A DNA stretch of 11,371 nucleotides from Candidatus Colicola caccequi (GTDB lineage Bacteria; Bacteroidota; Bacteroidia; Bacteroidales; Paludibacteraceae). Every line of letters starts with the position of its first letter. Within the stretch, counting starts at the first letter, position 1. A model generated the notes under the pieces. It was not told the DNA's origin and ran no database searches. It saw nothing but the letters and a program-made list of their open reading frames with translations. The DNA lies in NCBI GenBank assembly GCA_018065205.1, contig JAGHTR010000213.1, positions 1-11,371 of the forward strand. The letters run 5' to 3'. A program made the translations under genes and the position numbers. Of this stretch, positions 1 to 5,809 are shown piece after piece.

Positions 1-1
1 A

Positions 2-181
2 TATCCGTTTAGTGCGGTTCATGGAACGTTAACATCGGACGATAATGCGTACGTACGTATGTACAGAGGCAAGTGTATCATTCAAAGGAAACCAACCAAA
101 CAGAGTGAGCGTCAGCGTGCGATGCGTGCTGCTTTTGGAGCGAAATACGCAGGCAGACGGCGGGGGTTACGTGCCCCTTAG
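2..181 (+). CDS. C-terminal end of a small basic protein, unrecognised (5' partial)
   Basis: A reading frame enters from the left edge and stays open for 59 codons to a TAG at 179-181. The visible peptide contains VHGTLTSDDNAYVRMYRGK, then IIQRKPTKQSERQRAMRAAF, and ends in an Arg-rich tail (GRRRGLRAP). The Gly-rich start, the R-x-x-GK-x-I-x-QRKP stretch and the Q-R-x-x-R-x-x-F helix recall, from memory, short uncharacterised Bacteroidales proteins of about 60-120 residues; I cannot name the family. A terminator-like hairpin lies 60 nt downstream, which supports a real gene end. An ATG at 59 is in frame, but the peptide before it looks continuous with the rest, so the true start is probably just outside the window. 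Function unknown. An alternative is a chance open frame in GC-richer DNA. Confidence 0.45.
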   Translation, partial: YPFSAVHGTLTSDDNAYVRMYRGKCIIQRKPTKQSERQRAMRAAFGAKYAGRRRGLRAP

Positions 182-192
182 TAGGTCAGTAC

Positions 193-214
193 ATGCTACG
201 GAGATGCTACGGAA
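193..214. repeat. Two-copy 11-bp direct repeat
   Basis: ATGCTACGGAG at 193-203 is followed directly by ATGCTACGGAA at 204-214. It lies in the noncoding stretch between the partial left-edge gene and the hairpin at 241. No function is evident. Confidence 0.6.
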
Positions 215-240
215 CTTTAGACGCGGCCCAGATTGCGTCC

Positions 241-274
241 AAAATGGCAACTTTATGAAGAAATTGCCATTTTT
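241..274 (+). terminator. Rho-independent terminator-like hairpin behind the left-edge gene
   Basis: AAAATGGCAA (241-250) pairs perfectly with TTGCCATTTT (264-273) around a 13-nt loop, and the 3' arm runs into TTTTATTT. A 10-bp stem plus a T-rich tail fits an intrinsic terminator for the gene ending at 181. It abuts the -33 element of the next promoter. Confidence 0.65.
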
Positions 275-275
275 A

Positions 276-308
276 TTTGCATATATGCAAAAAAAAAGTG
301 TACCTTTG
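276..308 (+). promoter_or_regulatory. Bacteroidetes-type promoter ahead of the ATPase remnant
   Basis: TTTG at 276-279 and TACCTTTG at 301-308 are separated by 21 nt, matching the Bacteroidetes primary sigma factor consensus TTTG-N19-21-TAnnTTTG. Transcription would start a few bases after 308, next to or inside the tandem palindromes at 319-354. The promoter is intact although the gene it serves is broken. Confidence 0.75.
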
Positions 309-318
309 CAGTCGAATA

Positions 319-354
319 ACACAATGTTGTGTGACACAATGTTGTGTGACACAA
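319..354. promoter_or_regulatory. Tandem palindromic repeats (candidate operator)
   Basis: A 15-bp unit, ACACAATGTTGTGTG, occurs at 319-333 and 334-348, followed by a partial third copy (ACACAA) at 349-354. Each full unit contains the inverted repeat ACACAA-TG-TTGTGT. The array begins 10 bp downstream of the -7 element at 301-308, so a protein bound there would cover the transcription start. A 2-nt centre is too short for an RNA loop, so a DNA-binding site is more likely than an RNA hairpin. The operator role is inferred. Confidence 0.5.
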
Positions 355-392
355 GGTAGTAAGGGAGTTAATTGATTGTAAATAAACTAATT

Positions 393-706
393 ATGGAAAG
401 ACCTTTTGTGTTTGGTAAGGCTGTAAATAGCACCAATTTTATTGGTAGAAAACAAGAGTGCGAGCGTTTGCCATACAAACAGAACACCTGACCACATATC
501 AAGTTAATTTCCTACGCGCCATTGCAGATGGATTACATAAAGACTTTGCGACAGCAGAAAATAGGGAGTCTTATCAATTGGGATCTTATAGTAATATCAA
601 TCGTCTCAAAAAAGCGTTACAAAATTTGGAACTAATCGAAATTACAGATGCAGGTATCTATTTTGCAGATCCTTTACTTGAAATTTGGTTTAAGAGACAT
701 TTTTAA
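393..706 (+). pseudogene. Internally deleted AAA-type (ATPase_2-like) ATP-binding protein
   Basis: Two fragments of one Bacteroidales ATPase family lie side by side. From ATG 393 the first frame reads MERPFVFGKAVNSTNFIGRK and on to QECERL, the usual N-terminus of ATP-binding proteins starting (R)PFxFGK...F.dR..E...L, then stops at TGA 489-491. The other frame, open from GTG 458 to TAA 704-706, reads RAFAIQTEHLTTYQVNFLRA and on to LGSYSNINRLKKAL and DPLLEIWFKRHF; this is the family's C-terminal winged-helix part. The intact proteins, as I recall them, are about 370-390 residues, so roughly 270 residues including Walker A and Walker B are missing, and the junction near 461-470 is out of frame. 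The C-terminal part has no further stops, which suggests a recent deletion or a retained 82-residue product. Family membership is from memory of conserved ends. Confidence 0.75.
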
Positions 707-736
707 TCAGAAATGAGTAAAAAATGCAAAAAAAAA

Positions 737-768
737 TTTGCACATGTCAAAAAAAAGCAGTATCTTTG
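737..768 (+). promoter_or_regulatory. Promoter of the DUF177-rpmF-rluB operon
   Basis: TTTG at 737-740, a 20-nt spacer and TATCTTTG at 761-768 match the Bacteroidetes consensus. Transcription would start near 774-776, about 12 nt before ATG 787. This excludes the longer in-frame start at ATG 724, which lies upstream of the promoter. Confidence 0.8.
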
Positions 769-786
769 CAGCCGATTTTGCGCTTT

Positions 787-1206
787 ATGGAAAACATTAT
801 CGAATTAGATAAGTTGGAACTGGGCCGTCATTCCTATGAATTTTCACTGGATAACGCGTATTTCAATAACATTGAAAAGACCGAGTTATTAGGCGGTAAA
901 GTGGCTGTAAAGGCAGAATTAGACTTGCGCGCAACTACTCTCTCTCTCCATGTTTGGGTAGATGGCGTGGTGCAAGTTACATGTGATCGCTGCTTAGAGA
1001 GCATGGATATATCGGTCTGTGAGGACGATGACATGGAAATAGAGTCGGATGCTCGGTCGCTGGACCTCAACTGGCTCGCATACGAACTGATAGTAGTAAA
1101 TCTTCCCTTGGTGCACTGTCACCAACCGGGTGGCTGCAATCCTGAAATGGATGCACTTCTCCAAAGCCACCTCTGCTGCCCTCCGGAAGACCCCGAAATA
1201 CTATAA
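787..1206 (+). CDS. DUF177 family protein (YceD-like), ribosome biogenesis associated
   Basis: A 139-residue protein. DUF177/YceD proteins sit next to rpmF in many bacteria and are linked to accumulation of 23S rRNA; the biochemical role is not settled. The diagnostic CDRCL motif is present (VTCDRCLES), preceded by the two-part beta segment LDNAYFNNIEKTELLGGKV typical of Bacteroidetes members. It is followed by WLAYELIVVNLPLVH and a second Cys group (HCHQPGGCNPEM). Compared with Bacteroides homologues of about 170-190 residues it is compact: the acidic C-terminal tail is nearly absent and the segment after CDRCLE is shortened. The start at 787 is chosen because the promoter lies just upstream; there is no Shine-Dalgarno sequence. 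It heads the operon with rpmF 62 nt downstream, the gap being partly filled by a hexamer repeat. Confidence 0.88.
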   Translation: MENIIELDKLELGRHSYEFSLDNAYFNNIEKTELLGGKVAVKAELDLRATTLSLHVWVDGVVQVTCDRCLESMDISVCEDDDMEIESDARSLDLNWLAYELIVVNLPLVHCHQPGGCNPEMDALLQSHLCCPPEDPEIL

Positions 1207-1207
1207 T

Positions 1208-1234
1208 AACGTTAACGCAAACGTAAACGTAAAC
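1208..1234 (+). repeat. Short (AACGTA)n hexamer array after the DUF177 stop
   Basis: Four consecutive 6-mers, AACGTT, AACGCA, AACGTA and AACGTA, plus AAC, start one base after the TAA at 1204-1206. The same hexamer family, in the same orientation relative to its gene, follows dnaK at 9365-9452. It lies inside the DUF177-rpmF transcript. Function unknown. Confidence 0.8.
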
Positions 1235-1268
1235 TAAATTAAAAAACAATTTTTAAAACAAATAAGTT

Positions 1269-1454
1269 ATGGCACATCCAAAACGAAGACAATCGCACAC
1301 CAGACAAGCCAAACGTCGTACCCATGACGTTGCCGTTATGCCGGCATTGGCTATCTGCCCCAACTGCGGTGCTCATTACATTTACCACACTGTTTGCCCA
1401 AGTTGCGGTTACTATCGTGGTAAACTCGCTATCGAAAAAGCTGCTGAAGCTTAA
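1269..1454 (+). CDS. rpmF: 50S ribosomal protein L32
   Basis: A 61-residue protein beginning MAHPKRRQSHTRQAKRRTHD, the hallmark N-terminus of L32, a structural protein of the large ribosomal subunit. It is the zinc-binding form: C30-P-N-C33 and C43-P-S-C46 make a Cys4 ribbon. Length and motif order are normal for the family. It follows DUF177, the classic partner of rpmF, and precedes rluB, which also acts on 23S rRNA. No Shine-Dalgarno sequence is seen before ATG 1269; the upstream sequence is A/T-rich, as is common in Bacteroidetes. Expression is expected from the promoter at 737-768. A strong hairpin lies 15 nt after the stop. Confidence 0.97.
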   Translation: MAHPKRRQSHTRQAKRRTHDVAVMPALAICPNCGAHYIYHTVCPSCGYYRGKLAIEKAAEA

Positions 1455-1469
1455 GCATAGTGACATCCA

Positions 1470-1499
1470 ATATAGGCTCCGGGGTTCCGGAGCCTATAT
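1470..1499 (+). terminator. Perfect 13-bp hairpin between rpmF and rluB, without a T tract
   Basis: ATATAGGCTCCGG (1470-1482) pairs perfectly with CCGGAGCCTATAT (1487-1499) around a GGTT loop. The following bases (CATCCATTATTCC) do not form a T run. It may be an attenuating or terminating hairpin, or an RNA 3'-end protecting or processing element that lowers rluB relative to rpmF. I see no TTTG-N20-TAnnTTTG promoter between it and rluB at 1541, so complete termination here would leave rluB without an obvious promoter. Confidence 0.6.
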
Positions 1500-1540
1500 C
1501 ATCCATTATTCCTAACCTACAACCTTTAAACTGTTTGATT

Positions 1541-2527
1541 ATGTACAATAAAGATCAAAACCCAAACCAATCTAATCGTCCCCGCTTTAGTCAATTCACT
1601 CCTGCACGTGACGGACAACGCCGCCCACGCGCTCGCTTCTCACGTCCTGCCGATGGACAACCGGAACGAGTTGAACCTCGTCGCGAGCATAGCGGATTTA
1701 ATCGCGACAATAACGAACAAAGACGTTCCTTCAAACCGCGCTTCCAACGCAATGCCAGTACCTATACCCAAAAGAAACGTTTTGAATACAAAGAGAAATT
1801 TGAGGATCCTACACAACCTATCCGACTCAATAAATACCTGGCGAATGCCGGTATATGCTCTCGCCGCGAAGCCGACGACTTTATCTTAGCCGGAGTAGTT
1901 ACCGTGAACGGACAAACCGTAGATAACTTAGGCGCTAAAGTGCTGCCTACCGACCATGTCATGTTCCATGATCAGCCTGTGCGTCGTGAACGCAAAGTGT
2001 ATATCCTGCTCAATAAACCTAAGAATACCGTTACTACTACTGACGATCCTCAGGAACGCAATACCGTATTAGATATCGTGCGTAACGCGTGCGCGGAGCG
2101 TATTTATCCTGTCGGCCGTCTGGACCGCAACACCACCGGCGTGCTGCTACTCACTAATGATGGTGACCTGGCCGAGAAACTCACGCACCCTAAGTTCGGC
2201 AAAAAGAAAATATATGCCGCCACTTTAGACCGCGACTTGGACGAAGTGGATGAAGATATACTGCGCAAAGGTATAACTTTAGATAACGAGAAAATCATTC
2301 CCGATGCATTGGAGTTCCCTAAGGACGATCGCATCCATATCGGATTGGAGATTCATAGCGGTCAGAACCGCGTTGTTAGACGTCTGTTTGAGAAAATAGG
2401 CTACCGCGTCATGCAACTCGACCGCGTCAGTTTTGCCGGATTAACTAAGAAAAACGTACCTCGTGGTAAGTACCGTTTCCTCACTCCTAAAGAGGTAGGT
2501 ATGCTACAAATGGGGGCTTTTGAATAA
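1541..2527 (+). CDS. rluB: RsuA/RluB-family rRNA pseudouridine synthase with Arg-rich N-terminal extension
   Basis: A 328-residue protein. Residues 1-92 are a low-complexity tail rich in Arg, Asn and Gln with repeated [RK]PRF-like pieces (RPRFSQ, RARFSR, KPRFQR), probably disordered and RNA-binding. An S4 RNA-binding domain follows (from about residue 93: PIRLNKYLANAGICSRREAD). The catalytic domain carries GRLDRNTTGVLLLTNDGDL with the catalytic Asp at D195, and QNRVVRRLFEKIGY near the C-terminus. RluB isomerises a uridine in the peptidyl-transferase region of 23S rRNA; related RsuA and RluE/F differ in target site, so the exact target is inferred. The start at 1541 is chosen because the longer frame from 1460 would run through the hairpin at 1470-1499. 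The stop overlaps the next start as TAATG. Confidence 0.85.
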   Translation: MYNKDQNPNQSNRPRFSQFTPARDGQRRPRARFSRPADGQPERVEPRREHSGFNRDNNEQRRSFKPRFQRNASTYTQKKRFEYKEKFEDPTQPIRLNKYLANAGICSRREADDFILAGVVTVNGQTVDNLGAKVLPTDHVMFHDQPVRRERKVYILLNKPKNTVTTTDDPQERNTVLDIVRNACAERIYPVGRLDRNTTGVLLLTNDGDLAEKLTHPKFGKKKIYAATLDRDLDEVDEDILRKGITLDNEKIIPDALEFPKDDRIHIGLEIHSGQNRVVRRLFEKIGYRVMQLDRVSFAGLTKKNVPRGKYRFLTPKEVGMLQMGAFE

Positions 2528-3633
2528 TGCTCAAACGTTTATTCATAGGATGTTTACTGACGTGCGTAGGCGTATGCGCCTGCGCACAACAGTACATGCA
2601 GGCGTGTTCCGATAGTATAACATACGTGGGACGCACACTGGTGCGCGATACCGCTGTTTGTATGGATTGGACCGGCGCCTACTTGCGAGTAAGTTTCTAT
2701 GGCAAACAATTAGCGATATGTGTGAGTGACACCGGACGCAATTACTATAACCTCTATGTTGACCGAGACATAGCCGCTACGCCCGATAGCGTACTTACCA
2801 TCACCGGCGATACGACTATCGCACTTAATCTACCATCCGACACGACCCATACCCTGACGTTGTATAAACGCACCGAAGGAGAACATGGTTGTACTATCTT
2901 TAGACATTTCTTAACGGATGGTCACTTCATGCAGGCTCCTAAACTTAAACCGCGTCAAATAGAGTTCATCGGAGATAGTTACACGTGTGGTTACGGAGCC
3001 GAAAATACTACGCAAGAGGACCATTTTACTCCTGAAACAGAGACACCCGCTAAGTCTTTCGCTAGCATTGTGGCTCGCTATTTCAATGCCGACTATACCA
3101 TCATAGCCCATTCCGGAATGGGGGTGGCACGGAACTTCAATAGCAAGTTCGCAGGATACTATATGCCGGAACGATATACACAAATATTCGACATGGACCG
3201 TTCCGACGATATGCGTTGGGATACAGCCATGTCGGACTTTCGTCCGCAGATAACAGTCATCCTATTGGGAGGAAACGATTTCTCAACCAACAAAAAACCC
3301 AGTTATACGGATTTTGAACGCAACTACATCCGGATGCTCAAACAAATCAAAGCCAACTACGGAGAGGACCATCCTATCCTATGCTGCACCAAGAAAAATA
3401 GGGACGAGATCTTTGCTTACGTACAAAAAGTAGTGCGCAACTGCGGTATGAAGAACGTCAGTTACTGTCCGTTATTCGCCAATCTCTTCCATGACGATGA
3501 ACGTAACCTTGGGGCGGACTTCCACCCCAACTATGAAGCACACCGCAAGATAGCGTATGTGCTCATTCCTTACGTTGCTACTATGACAGAGTGGGAACTA
3601 CAGGATACTTCCGCGTTCGTAAGCATCCAATAA
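2527..3633 (+). CDS. Secreted SGNH/GDSL esterase, carbohydrate esterase family 2-like
   Basis: A 368-residue protein. A signal peptide is evident (KR, then a hydrophobic stretch to residue 17, then A18-C-A20 before QQ), so it is exported to the periplasm or surface; cleavage after A20 is likely. Residues about 25-130 form a beta-rich domain like the jelly-roll of CE2 enzymes. The SGNH domain follows, with IEFIGDSYTCGYGAE (catalytic Ser151), LLGGNDF (oxyanion Asn250) and ADFHPNYEAH (catalytic His333). The GDSxTxGYG signature and domain order fit CE2 acetyl esterases, which remove acetyl groups from xylan or glucomannan; the substrate is inferred. The start overlaps the rluB stop (TAATG), implying translational coupling with an unrelated gene. 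The last 36 nt overlap the fbp 3' end on the other strand. The absence of other polysaccharide-degrading genes nearby leaves its substrate open. Confidence 0.8.
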   Translation: MLKRLFIGCLLTCVGVCACAQQYMQACSDSITYVGRTLVRDTAVCMDWTGAYLRVSFYGKQLAICVSDTGRNYYNLYVDRDIAATPDSVLTITGDTTIALNLPSDTTHTLTLYKRTEGEHGCTIFRHFLTDGHFMQAPKLKPRQIEFIGDSYTCGYGAENTTQEDHFTPETETPAKSFASIVARYFNADYTIIAHSGMGVARNFNSKFAGYYMPERYTQIFDMDRSDDMRWDTAMSDFRPQITVILLGGNDFSTNKKPSYTDFERNYIRMLKQIKANYGEDHPILCCTKKNRDEIFAYVQKVVRNCGMKNVSYCPLFANLFHDDERNLGADFHPNYEAHRKIAYVLIPYVATMTEWELQDTSAFVSIQ

Positions 3634-5553
3634 CTTTTCTAAATCACGTACTTGCTCTTTAAGAACGGCGCCGCGGTCGGTGTCGCCTACTAGCATGCGA
3701 TGGTCCGTAAAGTCCTGCAATAAAGTTCTGCTATGGATATCAGCGCCGTGCAGAATAGCTTGCTGACGACTCTCAAATGACTCGTGCTCCACTAACTGAA
3801 TACCGTGACTGTTATATATCAACGTGTACCCTGCTATGCCTGTCTTTTCTTGATACGGCTTAGAGAAACCGCCATCAATCACAAAACGTTTGCCTTCGGC
3901 ACGCATCGGACTCTCGCCCTTTAAAGTGCGAACAGGGATATGTCCGTTTACGATACGACCTGACTCGGAACTTAAACCAAACTCCGTCAGTATCATCTCA
4001 CATATATCCTTGCGATTGGCCAATTCATAATAAGCACCCTTCTTCTCTTCCCAAGTGGACTTATCTTCAATCAGATAACGCTCCAGAGTGGTCATCTTAT
4101 CCTTGTTGTACAACGGCGAATTAGGACCTTGCCATAAGTACAGCATGAAATCTAACGCATTGTCTTTAGCCTTGCCGTGACCGAAATACGCGGCACGAAT
4201 AACCTCATCAATCCGCTCCATTAACTGGCGACCCTTTACACGCTTGCCGCATACATCAACTTCGGTAAACGTACCGTCTTCATTCAATGGAATAGCAGCG
4301 TGATACAGCAGGAATCCGTTGCGTACCAGGAAAAGTGAACCGTGATCGTATAATTGACGCAAATGACGTTGTAACTTCTCGGACTTGCGGAAACTGCGCT
4401 CTAACTGTACCATCAACTCTTCTTCCTCCTCCGTTAAAGAATACGGTGAATCAGGACGAATAGTGGGCAGGTTGGTATCTAATAGCGGATAGGTAGAATC
4501 GCCTATCGTAATCGTGCCTTTCGTTAAATCAATCTTATCTAACAACAACCGATCATTCATCTCCCATTCCGGATGACGCTGGATAATCTGACCCTCTAAC
4601 TTAAATTGTATAATCGAAATGGCCTTGTGCATCTTAGCCATCAACCCCGCAGAACGAGTCAGGCGCGGATTATTCTCAAAGTCACGAGTCTGGAAGATAG
4701 TGCAGGGATCTTCGCCATACGTCTCCATCGCAAAGTTAGCCAAAGGCAATAGGTTAATACCATAACCTTCCTCTAACGTCTCAATATTAGCGTAACGAAT
4801 ACTGATACGCAACACCGTTGCAATCAATGCACGGTTACCGGCTGCTGCTCCCATCCACTCGATATCATGATTACCATATTGGACATCGTAATCGCGAATG
4901 GTAGCCAATACTTCCATGATCTTTTCGGCTTTGGGACCGCGGTCAAAAATATCGCCGACTATATGGAATGTATCAATTGTTAAGGCGTGAATAAGATACG
5001 ATATCTCAATCAACATCTTCTCCGCCATGCCGGTGTCGATAATAGCATCAATAATGGCGTTATAATAATTGGAACGATCCTTCTCTATACTGTTTTCATG
5101 CAGCAACTCTTCAATCACATAAGCAAACTGTTTAGGCAGCATCTTACGCACTTTAGAACGAGTGTACTTAACCGTTACCGCACGAGCCACTTCTACTACC
5201 TGATGCAATCGGGTGCGATACCAACTATTTAGGTCCTTTACATCCTCTATCTCTCCTTTGCGCACTAACTCAATCCGCTCGTCAGGATAGTAGATAAGGG
5301 CACATAAGGCACGCTTGTCTGCCTCAGATAAAGTGTCTGCATAGATATCATCTACCTTACGACGAACTACACCACTGGCGTTCTTAACCATGTGGATAAA
5401 GGCACTGGAAGCCCCATGCAGGTCGCTCACAAAATGCTCCGTCCCCTTAGGTAGGGACAAAATGGATTTCAGGTTAATGAGTTCACTCACCACCGCGCTC
5501 TTGTTCGGAAACTTCTCGCTGAGCAGATGCAAATACTTGTCTTCTTGTGTCAT
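3598..5553 (-). CDS. fbp: Fructose-1,6-bisphosphatase, class III
   Basis: A 651-residue protein, the normal size for the class III (Bacillus Fbp, FBPase_2) family. It hydrolyses fructose 1,6-bisphosphate to fructose 6-phosphate plus phosphate in gluconeogenesis, in the cytoplasm. It has a calcineurin-like metallophosphatase core: FVSDLHGASSAF (D44, H46), GDIFDRGPKAEKI (200-212), YGNHDIEWMGAAAGN (226-240) and, late, NGHIPVRT. Together these supply the usual metal and phosphate ligands. It starts at ATG 5551-5553 behind an unusually strong Shine-Dalgarno site. No TTTG-N20-TAnnTTTG promoter fits in the 24 nt between the upstream hairpin and the start, so it probably depends on transcription from the tRNA-Glu promoter through that hairpin. 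Its TAG stop (3598-3600) lies inside the convergent esterase gene. Confidence 0.96.
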   Translation of the reverse strand: MTQEDKYLHLLSEKFPNKSAVVSELINLKSILSLPKGTEHFVSDLHGASSAFIHMVKNASGVVRRKVDDIYADTLSEADKRALCALIYYPDERIELVRKGEIEDVKDLNSWYRTRLHQVVEVARAVTVKYTRSKVRKMLPKQFAYVIEELLHENSIEKDRSNYYNAIIDAIIDTGMAEKMLIEISYLIHALTIDTFHIVGDIFDRGPKAEKIMEVLATIRDYDVQYGNHDIEWMGAAAGNRALIATVLRISIRYANIETLEEGYGINLLPLANFAMETYGEDPCTIFQTRDFENNPRLTRSAGLMAKMHKAISIIQFKLEGQIIQRHPEWEMNDRLLLDKIDLTKGTITIGDSTYPLLDTNLPTIRPDSPYSLTEEEEELMVQLERSFRKSEKLQRHLRQLYDHGSLFLVRNGFLLYHAAIPLNEDGTFTEVDVCGKRVKGRQLMERIDEVIRAAYFGHGKAKDNALDFMLYLWQGPNSPLYNKDKMTTLERYLIEDKSTWEEKKGAYYELANRKDICEMILTEFGLSSESGRIVNGHIPVRTLKGESPMRAEGKRFVIDGGFSKPYQEKTGIAGYTLIYNSHGIQLVEHESFESRQQAILHGADIHSRTLLQDFTDHRMLVGDTDRGAVLKEQVRDLEKLLDAYERGSIL

Positions 5554-5560
5554 AGTTGTA

Positions 5561-5570
5561 TCCTCCTTTA
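5561..5570 (-). promoter_or_regulatory. Strong Shine-Dalgarno site of fbp
   Basis: On the minus strand TAAAGGAGGA lies 7 nt before the fbp ATG (TACAACT spacer). Every other start I checked in the window (DUF177, rpmF, rluB, nadE, dnaK) lacks such a site, which is normal for Bacteroidetes, so fbp stands out as relying on SD-driven initiation. Confidence 0.8.
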
Positions 5571-5577
5571 ATAAAGC

Positions 5578-5607
5578 AAAAAGGGAGACTGATAACAGAC
5601 TCCCTTT
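5578..5607 (-). terminator. Terminator or attenuator hairpin between tRNA-Glu and fbp
   Basis: Read on the minus strand, AAAGGGAG pairs with CTCCCTTT (8 bp). Inside this come a T/T mismatch, a CTG/CAG pairing and a TTAT loop. The 3' arm continues as TTTTTGC. It begins 6 nt after the tRNA 3' end and ends 24 nt before the fbp start codon. It can terminate the tRNA transcript; partial read-through would supply fbp. The attenuator role is inferred. Confidence 0.7.
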
Positions 5608-5613
5608 CTTCAG

Positions 5614-5686
5614 TAGTGCTACCCGGAGTCGAACCGGGGTTTACGGCGTGAGAGGCCGTTGTCCTAGGCCACTAGACGATAGCACC
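5614..5686 (-). tRNA. tRNA-Glu (anticodon CTC)
   Basis: A 73-nt cloverleaf can be folded by hand. The acceptor is GGTGCTA/TAGCACT with G1·U72, and the D arm begins GTCTAG. The anticodon stem ACGGC/GCCGT closes a CTCTCAC loop (anticodon CTC, plus-strand 5650-5652), and the T arm is CCCGG-TTCGACT-CCGGG. The body resembles bacterial tRNA-Glu. The discriminator is A73 and CCA is not encoded (CTGAAG follows), so CCA must be added enzymatically. It reads GAG codons. A Bacteroidetes promoter lies 26 nt upstream and a hairpin 6 nt downstream. Confidence 0.96.
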
Positions 5687-5712
5687 ATGATACTTCCTTC
5701 CGAAAGCGACTG

Positions 5713-5744
5713 CAAAAGTACAACAAATTTTTGAAATACACAAA
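5713..5744 (-). promoter_or_regulatory. Promoter of tRNA-Glu (and probably fbp)
   Basis: On the minus strand TTTG (5741-5744), a 20-nt spacer and TACTTTTG (5713-5720) match the Bacteroidetes consensus. The predicted start is a short distance upstream of the mature tRNA 5' end at 5686. Confidence 0.8.
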
Positions 5745-5760
5745 TAAATTTTGAAAAAAA

Positions 5761-5792
5761 TTTGTTTATTTGTCATTTTTTTAGTAATTTTG
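5761..5792 (+). promoter_or_regulatory. Promoter of nadE-dsbD
   Basis: TTTG (5761-5764), a 20-nt spacer and TAATTTTG (5785-5792) match the Bacteroidetes consensus. The leader would be only about 10 nt before ATG 5810. Its -33 element lies 16 bp from the -33 element of the divergent tRNA-Glu promoter. Confidence 0.8.
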
Positions 5793-5809
5793 CGCAAAAT
5801 TAACTCATT

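Noticed and set aside
46..64. GTAC/TACGTA palindrome run near the left edge
   Set aside because: It lies within the open frame (codons for AYVRMY) and is short; no second copy or partner site is seen in the window.
45..359. Long plus-strand frame of 104 codons starting at 45
   Set aside because: It runs through the terminator-like hairpin, the promoter and the tandem palindromes, and has no recognisable pattern; the frame starting at position 2 is the better gene for the left part.
725..742. TGCAAA...TTTGCA as a terminator of the ATPase remnant
   Set aside because: Only a 6-bp A/T-rich stem around an A run, without a T tract; it overlaps the -33 promoter element and is better explained by it.
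724..786. Upstream extension of the DUF177 gene to ATG 724
   Set aside because: The extension contains the TTTG-N20-TATCTTTG promoter, so it would not be transcribed in full; the added residues are low-complexity Lys/Cys and unlike the family.
1239..1256. TTAAAAA-ACAA-TTTTTAA hairpin before rpmF
   Set aside because: A stem of A-T pairs only is too weak to call; it reads as ordinary A/T-rich leader sequence.
1460..1540. Upstream extension of rluB to ATG 1460
   Set aside because: It covers the 13-bp hairpin at 1470-1499; ATG 1541 starts the typical Asn/Gln/Arg-rich tail.
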